Of a stretch of DNA of 64,000 nucleotides, positions 17,076-25,904 are shown piece after piece. The notes below the pieces were generated by a model, which was not told the DNA's origin, made no database searches, and worked only from the letters and a program-made list of their open reading frames with translations. The translations under genes and the position numbers were made by a program. The DNA comes from an uncultured Ferrovibrio sp. (GTDB lineage: Bacteria > Pseudomonadota > Alphaproteobacteria > Ferrovibrionales > Ferrovibrionaceae): the NCBI RefSeq assembly GCF_937960835.1, contig NZ_CALGPC010000011.1:124001-188000 (forward strand), read 5' to 3'. Position 1 is the stretch's first letter. Each line of letters starts with the position of its first letter.

Positions 17076-20000
17076 ATGTTGCAGGGCAGTGCCATCCTGC
17101 TTTTGTCGCTCGGGTATCTCGGGCTGCTGTTTGCCATCGCCCATCTGGGCGACCGGCTGGCGCCACGCTGGTACCAGGGCCGCAGCGGCGCCACTATCTA
17201 CGCGCTGTCGCTGGCAATCTACTGCACCTCCTGGACCTTCTACGGCTCGGTCGGCCGCGCGGCCCTCTCTGGGCCCGACTTCATCCTGATTTATGTCGGG
17301 CCGGTTCTGGCCATTACCCTTGGCTATCCGGTGATGGGCAAGATGATCGCGGTGGCCAAGCGGCAGAACGTGACTTCGATTGCCGACTTCATCGGCTCCC
17401 GCTACGGCAAAAGCCGCGCCGTCGCGGTGCTGGTCACGCTGTTCGCGGTGATCGGCGTGCTGCCCTACATCTCGCTGCAGATGCAGGCGGTCAGCGTCAC
17501 TTTCGAGGTGCTGGTGGGCAGCGACATGGCGCATCTGCTCAATGCCAGCCTGCCGCCGCCCTGGCGCGATACCGCCATGTTCGTCGCCGGCATCATGGCG
17601 CTGTTCACCATCCTGTTCGGCGTGCGCCATGTGCAGGCGACCGAGCAGCATCGCGGCATGATGCTAGCCATCGCCTTTGAATCGCTGGTGAAGCTCGCGG
17701 CCTTCCTTGCGGTCGGATTCTTCATTGTCTATGGCGTGTTCGATTCCGGCACCGACCTGCTGCAGCGCGTGCAGGCAAGTCCGGCCCTGGCCGAGCAGCT
17801 AAGCGGCAATTTCGGCACCAGCTGGATCGCGATGACCTTCCTGTCGGCCTTCGCCTTCCTCTGCCTGCCCCGGCAGTTTCATGTCGCCGTGGTGGAGAAT
17901 GGCGATACCAGCAGCCTGAAGGCGGCGCGCTGGCTGTTCCCGATCTATCTCGTCGCCATCAATCTTTTCGTGATGCCGATTGCCGCTGCCGGTCTGCTGC
18001 TGTCCGACTCAGAAAGCAATCCTGACCTGTTCGTGATCACCATTCCCTTGATGTCAGATCAGGTGGCGCTGTCGGTCTTTGCCTTCATCGGCGGCCTGTC
18101 AGCGGCAACTTCGATGGTGATCGTCGCCTGCATGGCGCTGTCGACCATGGTCTCCAACGAACTGGTGACCCCCTTCCTGCTGCGCTCGCGCGCCGGCGGC
18201 TCCCGCGAGGTCGGCCAGATCGTGCTGAATGTCCGCCGCGCTGCCGTCGTGGTCATCCTGGTCGCCGCCTATATCTATCACACCTGGATCGCCGGCTATC
18301 TGCCGCTGGCTTCCATGGGCATGATCTCGTTCTGTGCGGTGGCGAATTTCGCGCCCGCGCTGCTGCTGGGCCTGTACTGGCGCGGCGCGCATCGGCATGG
18401 CGTCATCATCGGCCTGCTGGCCGGCTTTGCCGTGTGGTTCTACGCCCTGGTCCTGCCTTCGATCGAAGGTGCTGCATCCGGCCAGGCGCTGACCGCGCCG
18501 CTGACCGATTTGCTGCCGCCGCCGATCGACGGCTTCGATCCGATCCTGCAGGGCTTCGTGGCCAGCGTCATGGTCAACCTGCTGCTGCTGATCACCGTCT
18601 CGCTGGCTTCGCGATCCACCAGCCGCGATGTCGAGCAGGCCGTGATCTTCACCTCCGGCGGCGAAAGCCTGCCTGCGGCCGATTTCGATGCTGATCTGCA
18701 TGATCCGCGGATCGATGAGCTGCGCGCGCTGGCTGCCCGCTTCATCGGTCCGGAACGCGCCGACCGCGCCTTTGCCGGACGGCGGATGAGCCCGGCCGAG
18801 GCGATGGCGTTCACCGAGCATCTGCTGGGCGGCGCCATCGGCGCGGCTTCGGCGCGCATCGTCATGGCATCGGCGCGGGGCAAGAACCTGCTCAGCCCGC
18901 GCGCCGCACGCGCCATGCTGGGCGAGGCGTCGGAAGCGATCCGGCACAATTTTGATCTGCTGCGCACCACGCTCGACCATATCAGCCAGGGCCTTGGCGT
19001 GTTCGACCGCGACGGCCAGCTTGCCGCCTGGAACGACCGCTTCTTCGATCTGCTGGGATTGCCGGTCAACCGCGCGGAGATCGGCACACCGCTGCAGGAA
19101 CTGGCTGGCGATGCAGCGCCGGAACTGATTGCCATGCTGTCCTCCGGCGCGGCAGGATCGCGCATCCTGGAACAGCGCCGGCCGGACGGCAAAGTCATCG
19201 AAATCCGCATTGATCCCATGCCGGATGGCGGCTTCGTCGCGACCTGCACCGATATCAGCGAACGCGTGCGGGCGGCCGAAGCCTTGCGCGATTCGGAGCG
19301 CGCGATGCGCGTCTATACCGACAACGTGCCGGTGCTGATCGCCTATGTCGACAATCAGGAGCGCTATCGCTTCGCCAATGTGCTGTTCCGCCGCGCACTT
19401 AACCTGATGCATGTGGAGATCGAGGGCCACACCATACAGGAGATGCTGTCGCCCGAACGCTATCAGCGCCTGAAGCCGCGCATCGACGCGGCGCTGGCCG
19501 GCGAGCGGCAGAGCTTCGACATGGAATTCGAGCCCAACGACGCCAATATCGAAGTAGCGCACGGAACTTACATTCCGCATATCGACGAGAAAGGCCAGGT
19601 GCTCGGCTTCTTCCTGCTGTATCAGGACATCACCGAACGGCGCCGCGCCGATGCGGCGCTGCGGGCCGCCTATGAAGGGCTGGAGCGCCGCGTGGCCGAG
19701 CGCACCGCCGAATTGCAGCTTGCCGTGCAGGAACTGGAGCATTCGCGCGCCGATGCCGAAGCCGCCAATCTGGGCAAGACCCGCTTCCTCGCCGCAGCCA
19801 GCCACGATCTGCTGCAGCCGCTGCACGCCGCCCGGCTGTTCACCGCTGCGCTGGCCGAACGCGAGCCGGATAATCCTCTGGTCTCGAAGATCGACCATGG
19901 CCTGGGCGCGGTAGAAGCCCTGCTCGATGCGCTGCTCGACATCTCGAAACTGGATGCCGGCCAGGTCAAACCCGAAGTCCGGCCCGTTGCGCTGGGGCCG

Positions 20001-20900
20001 CTGCTCGACTCGCTGACCGCCGCTTTCGCGCCGCTGGCGGCACGCAATGGCGTGACGCTGAGACTGGTGCCGACATCCGCAACCATCAGCACCGATCCGT
20101 CGCTGCTGCGCCGCGTGCTGCAGAACTTCGTCGCCAACGCGATCCGCTATACCCGCGCGGATCGCAGCGACCGCCGCGTTCTGATCGGATGCCGCCGTGT
20201 CGGCAACGCGGTGCGCATCGAAGTCTGCGATAACGGTCCCGGCATTCCCGACGACAAGCGCGAGGTCATCTTCCAGGAATTCGCACGGCTCAACCATGGC
20301 GGCGATGCCGCCGAGCGCGGATTGGGCCTTGGCCTTGCCATCGTCGAGCGCATCGCGCGGAAACTGGAAAGCCCGATCGGCCTGCGGTCGCGGGTTGGTC
20401 ATGGCTCGATCTTTTCCATCACCGTGCCGCGGGCCGCCGTGGAGCCCGTGCAGCCGGCGGTCTCGCCCAGCGTTCCGGACGTCATTACCGGCTCGCTGAG
20501 CGGCAGCTTCATGCTGTGCATCGAAAACGAGGCCGGCGTGCGCGAAGCCATGACCACGCTGCTGGAAGGCTGGTCCTGCACCGTAGCGGCGGTGGATTCA
20601 GTAGAAGCCGCGCGTCAGGAAGTGGCGGCGGCGGGCCGCAGCCCTGATGTGATCCTGGCGGATCTGCATCTGGACGAAGGCGCACCCGACGGGCTGGAGG
20701 CGATTGCTCTGCTGCGCCGCGACTGGGGCCAGAGAATCCCCGCCATCCTGATCACCGCTGACCGCAGCCAGGACATGCGCCAGCGCGCGGCAGCGATGGG
20801 CGTCGATGTGTTGCACAAGCCGGTGCGGCCGGCCGCCTTGCGCGCCCTGATCAGCCAGCGGCGCCGGCCTGCCGGTCCGCTGGCCGAAACCGGCGACTGA
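17076..20900 (+). CDS. SSS-transporter/PAS/hybrid histidine kinase-response regulator
   Basis: This 1274-residue protein is built as an N-terminal sodium:solute-symporter-like membrane domain (about 13 segments, residues 1-500), a linker, one or two PAS domains (about 630-860), a coiled coil, HisKA with H910 in FLAAASHDLLQPLHAARLF, HATPase (NFVANAIRYT, DNGPGIPD, GLGLGLAIVERI) and a C-terminal receiver with D1196. This is the NahK/ErcS'-type architecture, in which a transporter-like domain probably senses a solute. It faces a LuxR-type regulator 17 bp away tail-to-tail, a likely partner. The ligand is unknown. Confidence 0.93.
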   Translation: MLQGSAILLLSLGYLGLLFAIAHLGDRLAPRWYQGRSGATIYALSLAIYCTSWTFYGSVGRAALSGPDFILIYVGPVLAITLGYPVMGKMIAVAKRQNVTSIADFIGSRYGKSRAVAVLVTLFAVIGVLPYISLQMQAVSVTFEVLVGSDMAHLLNASLPPPWRDTAMFVAGIMALFTILFGVRHVQATEQHRGMMLAIAFESLVKLAAFLAVGFFIVYGVFDSGTDLLQRVQASPALAEQLSGNFGTSWIAMTFLSAFAFLCLPRQFHVAVVENGDTSSLKAARWLFPIYLVAINLFVMPIAAAGLLLSDSESNPDLFVITIPLMSDQVALSVFAFIGGLSAATSMVIVACMALSTMVSNELVTPFLLRSRAGGSREVGQIVLNVRRAAVVVILVAAYIYHTWIAGYLPLASMGMISFCAVANFAPALLLGLYWRGAHRHGVIIGLLAGFAVWFYALVLPSIEGAASGQALTAPLTDLLPPPIDGFDPILQGFVASVMVNLLLLITVSLASRSTSRDVEQAVIFTSGGESLPAADFDADLHDPRIDELRALAARFIGPERADRAFAGRRMSPAEAMAFTEHLLGGAIGAASARIVMASARGKNLLSPRAARAMLGEASEAIRHNFDLLRTTLDHISQGLGVFDRDGQLAAWNDRFFDLLGLPVNRAEIGTPLQELAGDAAPELIAMLSSGAAGSRILEQRRPDGKVIEIRIDPMPDGGFVATCTDISERVRAAEALRDSERAMRVYTDNVPVLIAYVDNQERYRFANVLFRRALNLMHVEIEGHTIQEMLSPERYQRLKPRIDAALAGERQSFDMEFEPNDANIEVAHGTYIPHIDEKGQVLGFFLLYQDITERRRADAALRAAYEGLERRVAERTAELQLAVQELEHSRADAEAANLGKTRFLAAASHDLLQPLHAARLFTAALAEREPDNPLVSKIDHGLGAVEALLDALLDISKLDAGQVKPEVRPVALGPLLDSLTAAFAPLAARNGVTLRLVPTSATISTDPSLLRRVLQNFVANAIRYTRADRSDRRVLIGCRRVGNAVRIEVCDNGPGIPDDKREVIFQEFARLNHGGDAAERGLGLGLAIVERIARKLESPIGLRSRVGHGSIFSITVPRAAVEPVQPAVSPSVPDVITGSLSGSFMLCIENEAGVREAMTTLLEGWSCTVAAVDSVEAARQEVAAAGRSPDVILADLHLDEGAPDGLEAIALLRRDWGQRIPAILITADRSQDMRQRAAAMGVDVLHKPVRPAALRALISQRRRPAGPLAETGD

Positions 20901-20917
20901 TCGCCGGAGCGTAACGC

Positions 20918-21586
20918 CTAAACCGTATCGATGGAGAAATGCCGCGCGGCGATGACGGCCTGCGTGCGGCTGCGCACGCCAAGCTTCTTCAGGATCGCCG
21001 TCACATGCGCCTTGACCGTCGCTTCGCCGACCGAAAGCTCGTGCGCGATCTGCTTGTTGAGCTTGCCCTGGCTGAGCAGGGTCAGCACGCGCAATTGCTG
21101 CGGCGTCAATTCGCTCACACGTCGTGCAAAGTCGTCCGGAACCGAGCTTTCGTCATCGCCCATCATCTCCGGCGGCAGCCAGACCTCGCCATCCAGCACC
21201 GATTGCAAAGCGCTGGCGATGGTCTCCAGCGCGGCGGATTTCGGCACAAAAGCCGCAGCGCCGAATTCAATGGCCCGCCGCATCACCGCCGGCTCACGCG
21301 TTGAGGACACAATCGCGACAGGCACCGCCGGGTAACTGGCGCGCACCGAGGCGAGACCCACAAAGCCATCCATCCCGGGCATATCGAGATCCAGGATCAG
21401 AAGGTCGACGCTGTCATGCTCATCGAGGGCGGCACGCGCCTCATCGAGATTGGCGGCGCCAACAATGACCACACCGTTCATGGCCTGTCGCAAGGCCTGT
21501 CCCAATGCTTCGCGGACCAGAGGGTGATCGTCGGCAATGATGATTGTGAGTGCCGGTTCTGTGCCGGCCTTACCTGCTCCCGTCAT
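20918..21586 (-). CDS. NarL/FixJ (LuxR-type) response regulator
   Basis: This 222-residue regulator has a receiver domain with D19/D20 and phosphoacceptor D66 in LLILDLDMPGMDGF, a conserved Lys in AFVPKSAALE, and a LuxR HTH at the C-terminus (ELTPQQLRVLTLLSQGKLNK, SVGEATVKAHVTAILKKLG). It resembles AgmR/EraR-type partners of NahK-like kinases. It sits convergent to such a kinase here and divergent from bioB. The pairing is inferred from position and family. Confidence 0.92.
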   Translation of the reverse strand: MTGAGKAGTEPALTIIIADDHPLVREALGQALRQAMNGVVIVGAANLDEARAALDEHDSVDLLILDLDMPGMDGFVGLASVRASYPAVPVAIVSSTREPAVMRRAIEFGAAAFVPKSAALETIASALQSVLDGEVWLPPEMMGDDESSVPDDFARRVSELTPQQLRVLTLLSQGKLNKQIAHELSVGEATVKAHVTAILKKLGVRSRTQAVIAARHFSIDTV

Positions 21587-21699
21587 GGTTGCTGAGGGTA
21601 AACCACAGTCTGGCGTGCGGCAAGATGGAGCGCGCTCCGGAAGACTGGACAGTCACACGTGCGGCGGGCTAGTGCAGATGCAAAAACATGGAGCCTGCG

Positions 21700-22755
21700 A
21701 TGAACGATGCCAAAATTGCTGTGGATAACACGGTTGGGGATATCGAGGCTTTGAAAGACCGCTGCGCCGCGGCAGCTCCCCGTCATGACTGGAGCCGTGC
21801 GGAAATCGCGGAGCTATTCAACCTGCCATTCAACGACCTTCTCTTCCTTGCGCAGCAGGTGCATCGCCGGCATTTCTCCGCCACGCAGGTGCAGATGAGC
21901 ACCCTGCTCAGCATCAAGACCGGCGGCTGTCCGGAAGATTGCGGCTACTGCTCGCAGAGCGCCAAATTCGATACCGGGCTGAAAGCCGAAAAGCTGATCG
22001 ATGTGGAGGCGACCTTGGCCGCCGCCCGCGCCGCCAAGGCGAACGGCGCCAGCCGCTTCTGCATGGGCGCCGCCTGGCGCAACCCGAAGGATCGCGATCT
22101 CGACAAGATCTGCGCGATGATCAGCGGCGTGAAGGCCTTAGGGATGGAGACCTGCGCCACCCTGGGCATGCTGACGCCCGAACAGGCCAGGCGGCTGAAT
22201 GAAGCCGGCCTCGATTATTACAATCATAACCTGGACACCTCGCCCGAATATTATGGCCAGGTGGTCACCACCCGGACGTATCAGGACCGTCTCGACACGC
22301 TCGCCCATGTCCGCGATGCCGGCATGAAAGTCTGCTGCGGCGGCATCCTCGGTCTGGGCGAAAAGCCCGAAGATCGTGTCGGCCTTCTGCACAGCCTTGC
22401 TACCCTGCCCGTTCATCCCGAGAGCGTGCCAATCAACATGCTGGTGCAGGTGAAAGGCACGCCGCTGGGCGACAGCGCCCGGGTGGATGGCATCGAGTTC
22501 GTGCGCACGATTGCTGTCGCGCGCATCATCATGCCGAAATCGATGGTCCGCCTTTCGGCCGGTCGTGAGCAGATGAGTGATGAACTGCAGGCGCTGTGCT
22601 TCCTGGCTGGCGCAAATTCCATCTTCATCGGCGAGAAGCTGCTGACGACCAAAAATCCGGAACAGGATCGCGATCAGGCGCTGTTTGCCAAGCTGGGCAT
22701 CGAGGCGATGCCCTACTCCACCGCCGAGATCGAGTCAGCCGAGGCGGCGCAGTGA
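21700..22755 (+). CDS. bioB: Biotin synthase
   Basis: This radical-SAM enzyme inserts sulfur into dethiobiotin, the last step of biotin synthesis. CPEDCGYC supplies the three cysteines of the SAM [4Fe-4S] cluster, and the C-terminal SAGREQMSDE and NSIFIGEKLLTT are standard BioB motifs. I prefer ATG 21700 (351 residues) because GGAG lies 6 bases upstream; an ATG at 21688 would add four residues. No other bio genes are adjacent. Its last 21 bp overlap the convergent small membrane gene. Confidence 0.96.
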   Translation: MNDAKIAVDNTVGDIEALKDRCAAAAPRHDWSRAEIAELFNLPFNDLLFLAQQVHRRHFSATQVQMSTLLSIKTGGCPEDCGYCSQSAKFDTGLKAEKLIDVEATLAAARAAKANGASRFCMGAAWRNPKDRDLDKICAMISGVKALGMETCATLGMLTPEQARRLNEAGLDYYNHNLDTSPEYYGQVVTTRTYQDRLDTLAHVRDAGMKVCCGGILGLGEKPEDRVGLLHSLATLPVHPESVPINMLVQVKGTPLGDSARVDGIEFVRTIAVARIIMPKSMVRLSAGREQMSDELQALCFLAGANSIFIGEKLLTTKNPEQDRDQALFAKLGIEAMPYSTAEIESAEAAQ

Positions 22756-23106
22756 CAGCGGGCCCGGCGGCATGCCTGTGCAGCCCGACAGCGTGAACAA
22801 GGTGAAAGGCTGGGCGCGATACACGCCGATCGCGCCTTCCTGCTGCAGCCGCGCAACGAAACCAGGCTCGTCGGACGCCAGCTCCAGGATGTTCGGCAGC
22901 CAGGTCTCGCGCACCAGGCGCGCCTCGGTGCGCATGGCCGCAGCCGTGCTGGCCGCGCCGCTCCAGCGGAACGGATAGACCGCGATCACCCGGCCGCTGG
23001 CATCGGGCGGCAGTTCCGCCTGGCTGAGCGTCAGGCCGAAAGCGGCGGCCCAGAGCAGCGCGACGGCAATGAAGAAGCCGAGCGCAAGCTTGTGGCCGCT
23101 CGCCAT
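22735..23106 (-). CDS. Small exported or membrane-anchored protein
   Basis: This 123-residue frame starts at ATG 23106, 8 bp after the MFS transporter stop, with a hydrophobic N-terminal segment (LALGFFIAVALLWAAAFGLT) that is a signal peptide or anchor. The remaining about 95 residues are a mixed alpha/beta periplasmic domain with a single Cys near the end. I do not recognise the family. Tight coupling to the MFS gene suggests a shared role. The frame is open much further upstream inside the transporter gene, but that extension is a shadow. It overlaps bioB's 3' end by 21 bp. Confidence 0.6.
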   Translation of the reverse strand: MASGHKLALGFFIAVALLWAAAFGLTLSQAELPPDASGRVIAVYPFRWSGAASTAAAMRTEARLVRETWLPNILELASDEPGFVARLQQEGAIGVYRAQPFTLFTLSGCTGMPPGPLSLRRLG

Positions 23107-23114
23107 GGCATCCC

Positions 23115-24338
23115 TCAGGCCGTTGCCGGCGCGACGCGCACCAGCGGCCGCTCGTCGATCGGCCAATGCACGATGGCAGCGAAAACACCGAGACCGATCG
23201 AGATCCACCAGACCAGATCGTAAGAGCCCGTCATGTCGAAGAGGCGGCCGCCCAGCCAGACGCCGAGGAAGCCGCCAACCTGGTGACTGAAAAAGACGAT
23301 GCCAAACAGGGTAGCCATGTAGCGCGGCCCGAAGATCTGCGCCACGAGCCCAGAGGTAAGCGGCACGGTGGAGAGCCAGAGCAGCCCCATGGAAAAGGCG
23401 AAGATCAGCACGCTGATCTCGGTCATGGGCAGCATGACGAAGACAGCGATCACCACGGCACGGGCGCCGTAGATGAAGCTGAGCAGGTATTTCTTGCTGC
23501 GCTTGCCGCCCAGCACGCCGGCGGTATAGGAGCCGATCACATTGGCCAGCCCAACCAGCGCCAGGGCCCAGGCGCCGGTGGCAGGATCGAGGCCGCGATC
23601 GACGATATAGGCCGGCAGATGGGTCTGAATGAAGGAAACGTGGAAGCCGCAGACGAAGAAGCCGAAGATCAGCAGCCAGTAGCTGCGCTGCAGGCCAGCT
23701 TCTTTTAAGGCTTCCGACAGGGATTGCTGGGCGCCGGTGCCTTCCGGCGCCTTGCCGGCCAGCACAGTCGCCAGCGGCGCAATGGCCAGGGCAAACAGGC
23801 TGAGCAGGATCAGCGCAAAGGCCCATCCATAAGCGGCGATGAAGGCCTGGCCGAGCGGCACCATGAGGAACTGTCCAAGCGAGCCGGCTGCCGTGCCGAT
23901 GCCCAGGGCCCAGGAGCGCTTCTCTGGCGGCACCATGCGCGCGATGGCGGCCAGAGCCACGGTGAAGGAGGTTCCCGCCAGGCCAAGGCCGATCAGCACG
24001 CCGAGCGTGACATGCAGCATGGCCGGCGTGGTGGAATAGGCCGTCAGCGCCACGCCGGCGGCATAGAGCACGGCGCCGCCAGCCAGCACGCGGCCCGAGC
24101 CGTAGCGGTCGGCGATGGCGCCTGCGAACGGCTGCCCCGCCCCCCACAGCACGGTCTGGATGGCAATACCGAAGGCGAAGACCTCGCGGCCCCAGCCATT
24201 GGCGGCACTGATCGGCTCCAAAAACAGGCCGAAGCCCGAGCGGACGCCGAAATTCAGCAGCGCAATCGTGCAGCCGACGATGATGACGAGAAGCGGCGTG
24301 CGCCAGGTCAGCGCAGGGGTGGGGACAGCGGTGGCCAT
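23115..24338 (-). CDS. MFS transporter
   Basis: This 407-residue protein has twelve hydrophobic segments and the MFS loop signature AIADRYGSGRVLAGG between segments 2 and 3. It resembles oxalate/formate-antiporter-like and monocarboxylate MFS carriers (NFGVRSGFGLFLEPISAANG at the start). Substrate cannot be assigned. It is probably co-transcribed with the following small exported protein. A short palindrome just upstream may be a TetR-type operator. Confidence 0.9.
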   Translation of the reverse strand: MATAVPTPALTWRTPLLVIIVGCTIALLNFGVRSGFGLFLEPISAANGWGREVFAFGIAIQTVLWGAGQPFAGAIADRYGSGRVLAGGAVLYAAGVALTAYSTTPAMLHVTLGVLIGLGLAGTSFTVALAAIARMVPPEKRSWALGIGTAAGSLGQFLMVPLGQAFIAAYGWAFALILLSLFALAIAPLATVLAGKAPEGTGAQQSLSEALKEAGLQRSYWLLIFGFFVCGFHVSFIQTHLPAYIVDRGLDPATGAWALALVGLANVIGSYTAGVLGGKRSKKYLLSFIYGARAVVIAVFVMLPMTEISVLIFAFSMGLLWLSTVPLTSGLVAQIFGPRYMATLFGIVFFSHQVGGFLGVWLGGRLFDMTGSYDLVWWISIGLGVFAAIVHWPIDERPLVRVAPATA

Positions 24339-24353
24339 GGCGGCTCTACTCCT

Positions 24354-24365
24354 GAACGGTCGTTC
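24354..24365. promoter_or_regulatory. Short palindrome before MFS gene
   Basis: GAACG-GT-CGTTC is a perfect 12-bp inverted repeat 15 bp upstream of the MFS start codon. It resembles TetR-family half-sites, which often contain AACG/CGTT. No regulator gene is adjacent. Confidence 0.3.
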
Positions 24366-24461
24366 GTTTCGACCCAGTCAACTAAGGAACTCGCCCCGCC
24401 TCGGCAAGTCCTAAAATGCAACCATGCAATTGGAGCTGCCAATTGAGGCTGCCGGTCTTCG

Positions 24462-24656
24462 TCAGCCCCGCCGGCCCGTCGCCGCTTCGATCTGCTTCTT
24501 CGTATTGTACTGGCTCAGCGCATAAACGGCCCAGAGCGCCGCCGGCAGCCAGCCGATCAGGGTGATCTGCAGGATCAGGCAGATGATGCCGGCGATCGGC
24601 CTGCCGATGGTGAAGAACAGCAGGAAGGGCAGGAAGATTGCGATGATCAGGCGCAT
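24462..24656 (-). CDS. YqaE/Pmp3 family small membrane protein
   Basis: This 64-residue proteolipid has two hydrophobic segments (IAIFLPFLLFFTIGRPIAGI and ICLILQITLIGWLPAALWAV), ending YALSQYNTKKQIEAATGRRG. This is the standard Pmp3/YqaE layout, including the near-terminal YALSQY. Family members sit in the plasma membrane and are stress-responsive in several organisms, with effects on membrane potential. It is monocistronic between the MFS gene and mdh. Confidence 0.9.
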   Translation of the reverse strand: MRLIIAIFLPFLLFFTIGRPIAGIICLILQITLIGWLPAALWAVYALSQYNTKKQIEAATGRRG

Positions 24657-24711
24657 CTGCGGGCTCCTCTTTGATTCGGCCCCATCATAGCAAGCGGCGC
24701 ATCAAACGCGA

Positions 24712-24739
24712 ACGGCGCGCTGGTTGCCCGGCGCGCCGT
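24712..24739 (-). terminator. Hairpin downstream of mdh
   Basis: ACGGCGCGC (24712-24720) and GCGCGCCGT (24731-24739) form a perfect 9-bp GC stem with a 10-base loop, 26 bp past the mdh stop. The T-run is poor (TTCGCGTTTG), so termination may be partial. Confidence 0.5.
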
Positions 24740-24765
24740 CTGATTTGCCCGAAAGGCCGGTGAGC

Positions 24766-25731
24766 TTACTTGCCCAGGCTCGGATCAATCTGCTTGCAGG
24801 CGTCGACCAGGCCCTTCACGGCGTTGGCCGAGTGCTCGAACATCTTCTTTTCTTCGGCGTTCAGGTCGATCTCGACGACCTTCTCCACGCCGTTCGCGCC
24901 GATCACCACCGGCACGCCGACATACATGTCCTTCACGCCATACTGGCCATTCAGCCAGGCGGCGCAGGGCAGCACGCGGCGCTTGTCCTTCAGATAGGCT
25001 TCGGCCATCTCGATGGCCGAAGATGCCGGCGCGTAGAAGGCCGAGCCGGTCTTCAGCAGTGCCACGATCTCGGCGCCGCCATCGCGGGTACGCTGCACGA
25101 TCTTGTCGATCTTCTCCTGGGTCGACCAGCCCATCTTGATCAGATCGGGAACCGGGATGCCCGCAACAGTCGAGTAGCGGATCAGCGGCACCATGGTGTC
25201 GCCGTGGCCGCCGAGCACGAAGGCGGTGACGTCGTTGACCGAGACGTTGAATTCTTCGGCCAGGAAGTGGCGGAAGCGGGCGGAGTCGAGCACGCCAGCC
25301 ATGCCGACAACGCGGTTATGCGGCAGGCCCGAGATCTCACGCAGCACCCAAACCATCGCATCCAGCGGGTTGGTGATGCAGATGACGAAGGCGTTTGGCG
25401 CATGCTGCTTGATGCCGGCGCCGACCGCCTGCATGACCTTGATGTTGATGCCGAGCAGGTCGTCGCGGCTCATGCCGGGCTTGCGGGCAACGCCGGCGGT
25501 GACGATGACGACATCGGCGCCCGCGATCGGCGCGTAGTCGTTGGCGCCGACCAGCTTGGCGTCGAAGCCTTCCACCGCGCCCGCCTGGGCGATGTCGAGC
25601 GACTTGCCCTGCGGCAGGCCTTCCACCACGTCGAAGAGGACGATGTCGCCGAGCTCCTTGAGACCGGCCAGCAGGGCCAGCGTACCGCCGATATTGCCGC
25701 CGCCGATCAGGGCGATTTTCTTGCGCGCCAT
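24766..25731 (-). CDS. mdh: Malate dehydrogenase (NAD)
   Basis: This 321-residue cytoplasmic enzyme interconverts malate and oxaloacetate in the TCA cycle. The NAD fold starts IALIGGGNIGGTLALLAGL. Catalytic features are the mobile loop VARKPGMSRDDLL (Arg pair typical of LDH-like MDH), DSARFRHFLAEE and the active-site His in VLGGHGDTMVPL. It is the LDH-like subtype usual in alphaproteobacteria. A GGAGG ribosome-binding site precedes the start. sucCD are not adjacent, unlike in many relatives. Confidence 0.96.
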   Translation of the reverse strand: MARKKIALIGGGNIGGTLALLAGLKELGDIVLFDVVEGLPQGKSLDIAQAGAVEGFDAKLVGANDYAPIAGADVVIVTAGVARKPGMSRDDLLGINIKVMQAVGAGIKQHAPNAFVICITNPLDAMVWVLREISGLPHNRVVGMAGVLDSARFRHFLAEEFNVSVNDVTAFVLGGHGDTMVPLIRYSTVAGIPVPDLIKMGWSTQEKIDKIVQRTRDGGAEIVALLKTGSAFYAPASSAIEMAEAYLKDKRRVLPCAAWLNGQYGVKDMYVGVPVVIGANGVEKVVEIDLNAEEKKMFEHSANAVKGLVDACKQIDPSLGK

Positions 25732-25844
25732 GGGAAAAACCTCCGGAAATGGCTGAAGTCAGGGGTGAAAAGGGCGGCCCAAGGGGTAGCGGGAAATGCC
25801 CCTCGCGGCAAGGCTCCGGCCCTCCCCAAAAGGGCAAAAGCAAA

Positions 25845-25870
25845 CGGCCGCCGGAAGGTTCCGGCGGCCG
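25845..25870 (-). terminator. Strong rho-independent terminator after SDR gene
   Basis: CGGCCGCCGGAA and TTCCGGCGGCCG form a 12-bp perfect inverted repeat. On the minus strand it is followed by TTTGCTTTTGCCCTTTT. It lies 35 bp past the SDR stop and separates it from mdh. Confidence 0.8.
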
Positions 25871-25904
25871 TAGAGCAAACTCAAACTGTAGCTTGGACTT
25901 ATGC

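Noticed and set aside
23107..24147. Extension of the small exported protein into the MFS gene
   Set aside because: It is the antiphase of a clear MFS gene; a signal peptide begins at 23106.
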